Shown here: positions 31,870 through 34,473 of the stretch, in pieces
Layout: the number at the start of each line of letters is the position of its first letter
How positions within the stretch are numbered: the stretch's first letter is position 1
Source of the DNA: Microcaldota archaeon
Lineage (GTDB): Archaea; Micrarchaeota; Micrarchaeia; Micrarchaeales; CABMGC01
DNA: 34,473 nt
Assembly: GCA_021801765.1 (NCBI GenBank)
Contig: JAJYXO010000019.1
Location: 1 to 34,473 of the forward strand
Reading direction: 5' to 3'
Made by a program: the position numbers and the translations under genes
Notes under the pieces: generated by a model
Told to the model about the DNA's origin: nothing
The model's input: only the letters and a program-made list of their open reading frames with translations
The model's database searches: none

Positions 31870-34473
31870 TTGAATAATTTTAAGCCACCTAGAGGATGGC
31901 TTGGCTCTGGCAGCGATAAAGACCGTGGCAAGCTGCGATAAGCCTGGGGTAGCCGCATGTCAGGCTCTGAACCCAGGATAGTCTTTTGCTCCATGAATAG
32001 TGGCGCATGCATACGCGGGGAATTGAAATATCTTAGTACCCGCAGGAGAAGAAAGCGAAAGCGATGCCGCAAGTAATGCGAATGAAAGCGGCGTAGGGCA
32101 AACCGAATTGTGCCGTGCGAACGGCATCAGATGTGGTGCAGCTTTTAGACTGGCTCTGTGAGCTCAATGCGCTGGAAAGCGCAGCCATAGAGAGTGACAG
32201 CCTCGTGAGTTAAACCGAGTCAGTTGTGCTGTGTAAGAGTAGCTCGGCCTAAGTATGTCGAGCGAATACGGGGGCATTAAACCCCAACCCTAAATATTGG
32301 CCAGAGACCGATAGCGAACAAGTAGCGCGAGCGAAAGCTGAAAAGAACCCACGCGTGTGGGGCTGAAAAGATCTGAAACTAGGTGGTTACGAGAAGGCAT
32401 GGCGCGGAAGGAATGATAGCCGCAGAAGCGAAGGTGCGAGAGCACAGAGCGATGCGGAAGGAACAGTGTCATGTCTTTCTTCTCGAAGCAAGAGCCAGGG
32501 AGTGTATGGGTGTGGCAAGCCGAAAGGCGTAGCGAAAGCGAATGCGCGCAAGCAATGAGGCGCAGGGTATGAAAATGCCTTAGTCACTCTTATACGACCC
32601 GAAGCCATTGTGATCTACGCGCGGCCAGGACGAAATCGGGTTTGTGCCCGACGGAGGTCCGCAACCAATTCTGGTATATCCGACTGGGTGAGCTGCGGGT
32701 AGGGGCGATAGACCAATCGAACATGGCAATAGCGGGTCCCCTTCGAAGTATATTTAGTATAGCCCCGGGCGAGCTTGCACATGAGGTAGAGCTACCGATT
32801 GGAAGTTATGGAGTCGAAAGGCTCCGTCTTCCTCTCAAACTCCGAATGCATGTGCTGCGTAGACCCCGGGAGTCGGCTGCATTGGGTAAGCTAGTGCAAC
32901 GAGACTTGAAAGGGAGTGACCGTGGTTAAGGTCCCCAAATCCTAGTTGAGTGTATTGAAGGACGGCATGATCTCAGACAGTCGGGAGGTAGGCTCAGAAG
33001 CAGCCAGCCTTTAAAAAACGCGTAATAGCGTACCGATCAAGATCGTGTTATCCGAAGATGGACGGGGCTAAACTAGGTACCGAGACCACGGCATGCGAAA
33101 GCATGGGTAGAAGGGTATGCTGTGCGGCAAGAAGCGCGGCCGTGAGGTCGCGTAGACCGGCACAGCAGAGAAAATCCTGGTGTTAGTAACAGCAAATAAA
33201 GGTGAAAATCCTTTACGCCGAAAGCACACGGTTTTCCTTGCGATGATCGTCAGCTGGGAGTTAGCCGATCCTAAGCAGACAGCCAATTACTAGTCTGCAA
33301 AAGGGAAGCCTGTTAATATTCAGGCGCCTAGTACGTAGGCGTGGCAACACAAGGCGTATTTCTGAAGCTTGGGGATAGGCCTGAAACGAGGTGCAAATAG
33401 CTGCGGAGTCTCATTATGAGGAGAAGCAGCCAAATGAACCAAATATGGCTGAGTTCCTGAGCCAGTGAAAAGGGAATACGCATCGATCGTACTAGATCGT
33501 ACCTAGAACCAGTACAGGTGCTGCTGGCCGAAAAGGCCAAGGCGTGTCGGGAGAACCCGGGTTAGGGAAATCGGCAAAATAGTGGCGTAAGTTTTCGACA
33601 AGCCATGTCTGCGCTTAGTAAGCGCAGATAGCATTATCAAGGGGGGAGCAACTGTTTATCAAAAACACAACTCACCGCAAAGCCGTAAGGCTTAGTACAG
33701 TGGGTGACGCCTGCTCACCGCTAGTAAGCGAAACCCCGTTTCAACGGGCCTAAGCACTGGCAAAGAGCGGGAGTAACTCTGACTCTCTTTAGGTAGCGTA
33801 ATACCTCGTCACTTAATAGGTGACTTGCATGAAGGGCGTAATGTCTCCCCCACTGTCCCGACTCGGGACCTGGTGAACTCACTACGTGGTGTACATGCCA
33901 CGTTCTCTCAGTGGGTAGCGAAGTCTCCATGAAGCTTGACTATAGCCTGTTGTTGTTGCGTGATGAGTGATGCATAGCGTAAGTGGGAGCGTCGAAGCAT
34001 GCGCTGCGGTGCATGTGGAGCGGCAATGTAACACCACTCTTCGTTTATTACGCAACTCACTTTATTAGGAAAGCAGCAGGTGGATAGTTGGACTGGGCGG
34101 TTGCTTTCGATAAAGAAACGAAAGTGACCAATGCTCTGCTTAGGTGGGTTGGGAACCCACCGTAAAGCATAAAGGCAAATGCAGGGCTGACTGTATCCTG
34201 AAAAGCGTGGGATGCAGACTGGAAACAGGGGCTTAACGAACTCTGGATGCCCTTTTAATGGGGCACCATGCTGTCAAAAAAGTTACTCTGGAGGTAACCG
34301 GTTCGTGGCGGGTGAGAGTTCACATCGACCCCGCCGTTTGATACACCGATATGGGCTTAGGTTATCCTGGCGGTGCAGGAGCCGCCAAGGGTTGGACTGC
34401 TCGTCCATTAAAAACCTACATGAGCTGAGTTCAGTACGTCGCGAGACAGTACGGTAGCAACTACTGAGAGTGT
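31870..34473 (+). rRNA. 23S ribosomal RNA (3' end outside window)
   Basis: Archaeal large-subunit rRNA. The 5' domain begins near AAGCCACCTAGAGGATGGCTT (about 31880, where the first 20 bases are diagnostic). It continues through the L11-binding region (CAGAAGCAGCCA near 32994, GCGTAATAGC near 33020), helix 69-71 (GGTAGCGTAATACC near 33792), the P loop (34091-34100), the peptidyl-transferase ring (34290-34435) and GAGACAG near 34442. The window ends at about E. coli position 2625, so the sarcin-ricin loop is outside. Length to this point (about 2600) leaves no room for a large intron. Several near-universal core bases are changed, some with matching partner changes. The exact 5' end is uncertain by about 15 bases. 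Confidence 0.93.

Noticed and set aside
31740-34457. Several reading frames of 60-110 codons on both strands
   Set aside because: They lie inside the 23S rRNA leader and gene, have arginine/serine-rich translations, and show no start signals.
31870-34473. Introns or homing endonuclease inside 23S rRNA
   Set aside because: Distance from the 5' end to the peptidyl-transferase region matches an uninterrupted gene, and no open frame of endonuclease size is present.
1-34473. CRISPR arrays, insertion sequences, integrases
   Set aside because: No direct repeat-spacer pattern, transposase, integrase or terminal inverted repeats were seen.

Overview
The window comes from an archaeon, most likely a small-genome DPANN lineage of the ARMAN/Micrarchaeota type. 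Evidence for this: archaeal uS13-uS4-uS11, an ftsZ-secE pair, archaeal-type TyrRS, alpha-NAC and DUF424; TATA boxes about 27 nt upstream of start codons with almost no leader; class III (prepilin-like) signal sequences; a tRNA with two introns; and a 23S rRNA gene with no adjacent 16S. The lineage is an inference, since no database was searched.

Layout. 1-3300: the end of an unknown gene, an XRE-type regulator, two KaiC-like RecA ATPases and a GNAT acetyltransferase. 3354-6700: a tightly packed four-gene minus-strand operon whose products are built from 14 copies of a unit resembling the N-terminal dimerisation domain of archaeal stalk protein P1/L12. I consider this the most novel feature here. 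It is divergent from inorganic pyrophosphatase (6763) and shares a palindromic TATA region with it. 7281-10382: a LamG surface protein, a short NFACT-R protein, secE and ftsZ. 10552-12729: tyrS and a membrane-anchored spherulin-4-like protein. 12885-13015: tRNA-Ser(CGA) with one intron in the anticodon arm and one in the T loop. 13216-17311: a GT2 glycosyltransferase, DUF424, alpha-NAC and a lipoate cluster (lplB-lplA, convergent with lipA). 17378-23421: two very large overlapping genes for pilin-like-anchored LamG and beta-propeller surface proteins. 23487-26064: two divergent paralogous HAD phosphatases and a BtuF-like binding protein without a signal peptide. 26126-27736: ribosomal proteins uS13, uS4, uS11. 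27820-31508: a pilin-like protein with an Ig-like tail and two unrecognised proteins. 31870-34473: a 23S rRNA gene running off the window end.

Themes. Translation (stalk-like repeats, NFACT-R, NAC, SecE, three ribosomal proteins, TyrRS, tRNA-Ser, 23S) and the cell surface (four class III or N-terminally anchored secreted proteins, GT2, spherulin-4-like) dominate. The 23S gene departs from near-universal sequence at several peptidyl-transferase-centre positions. At least two of these changes are matched by complementary changes in the pairing base, which argues for a working but unusual ribosome. Promoter geometry allows several start codons to be moved downstream of the longest reading frame (tyrS, ftsZ, NAC, one HAD, BtuF-like, uS13).
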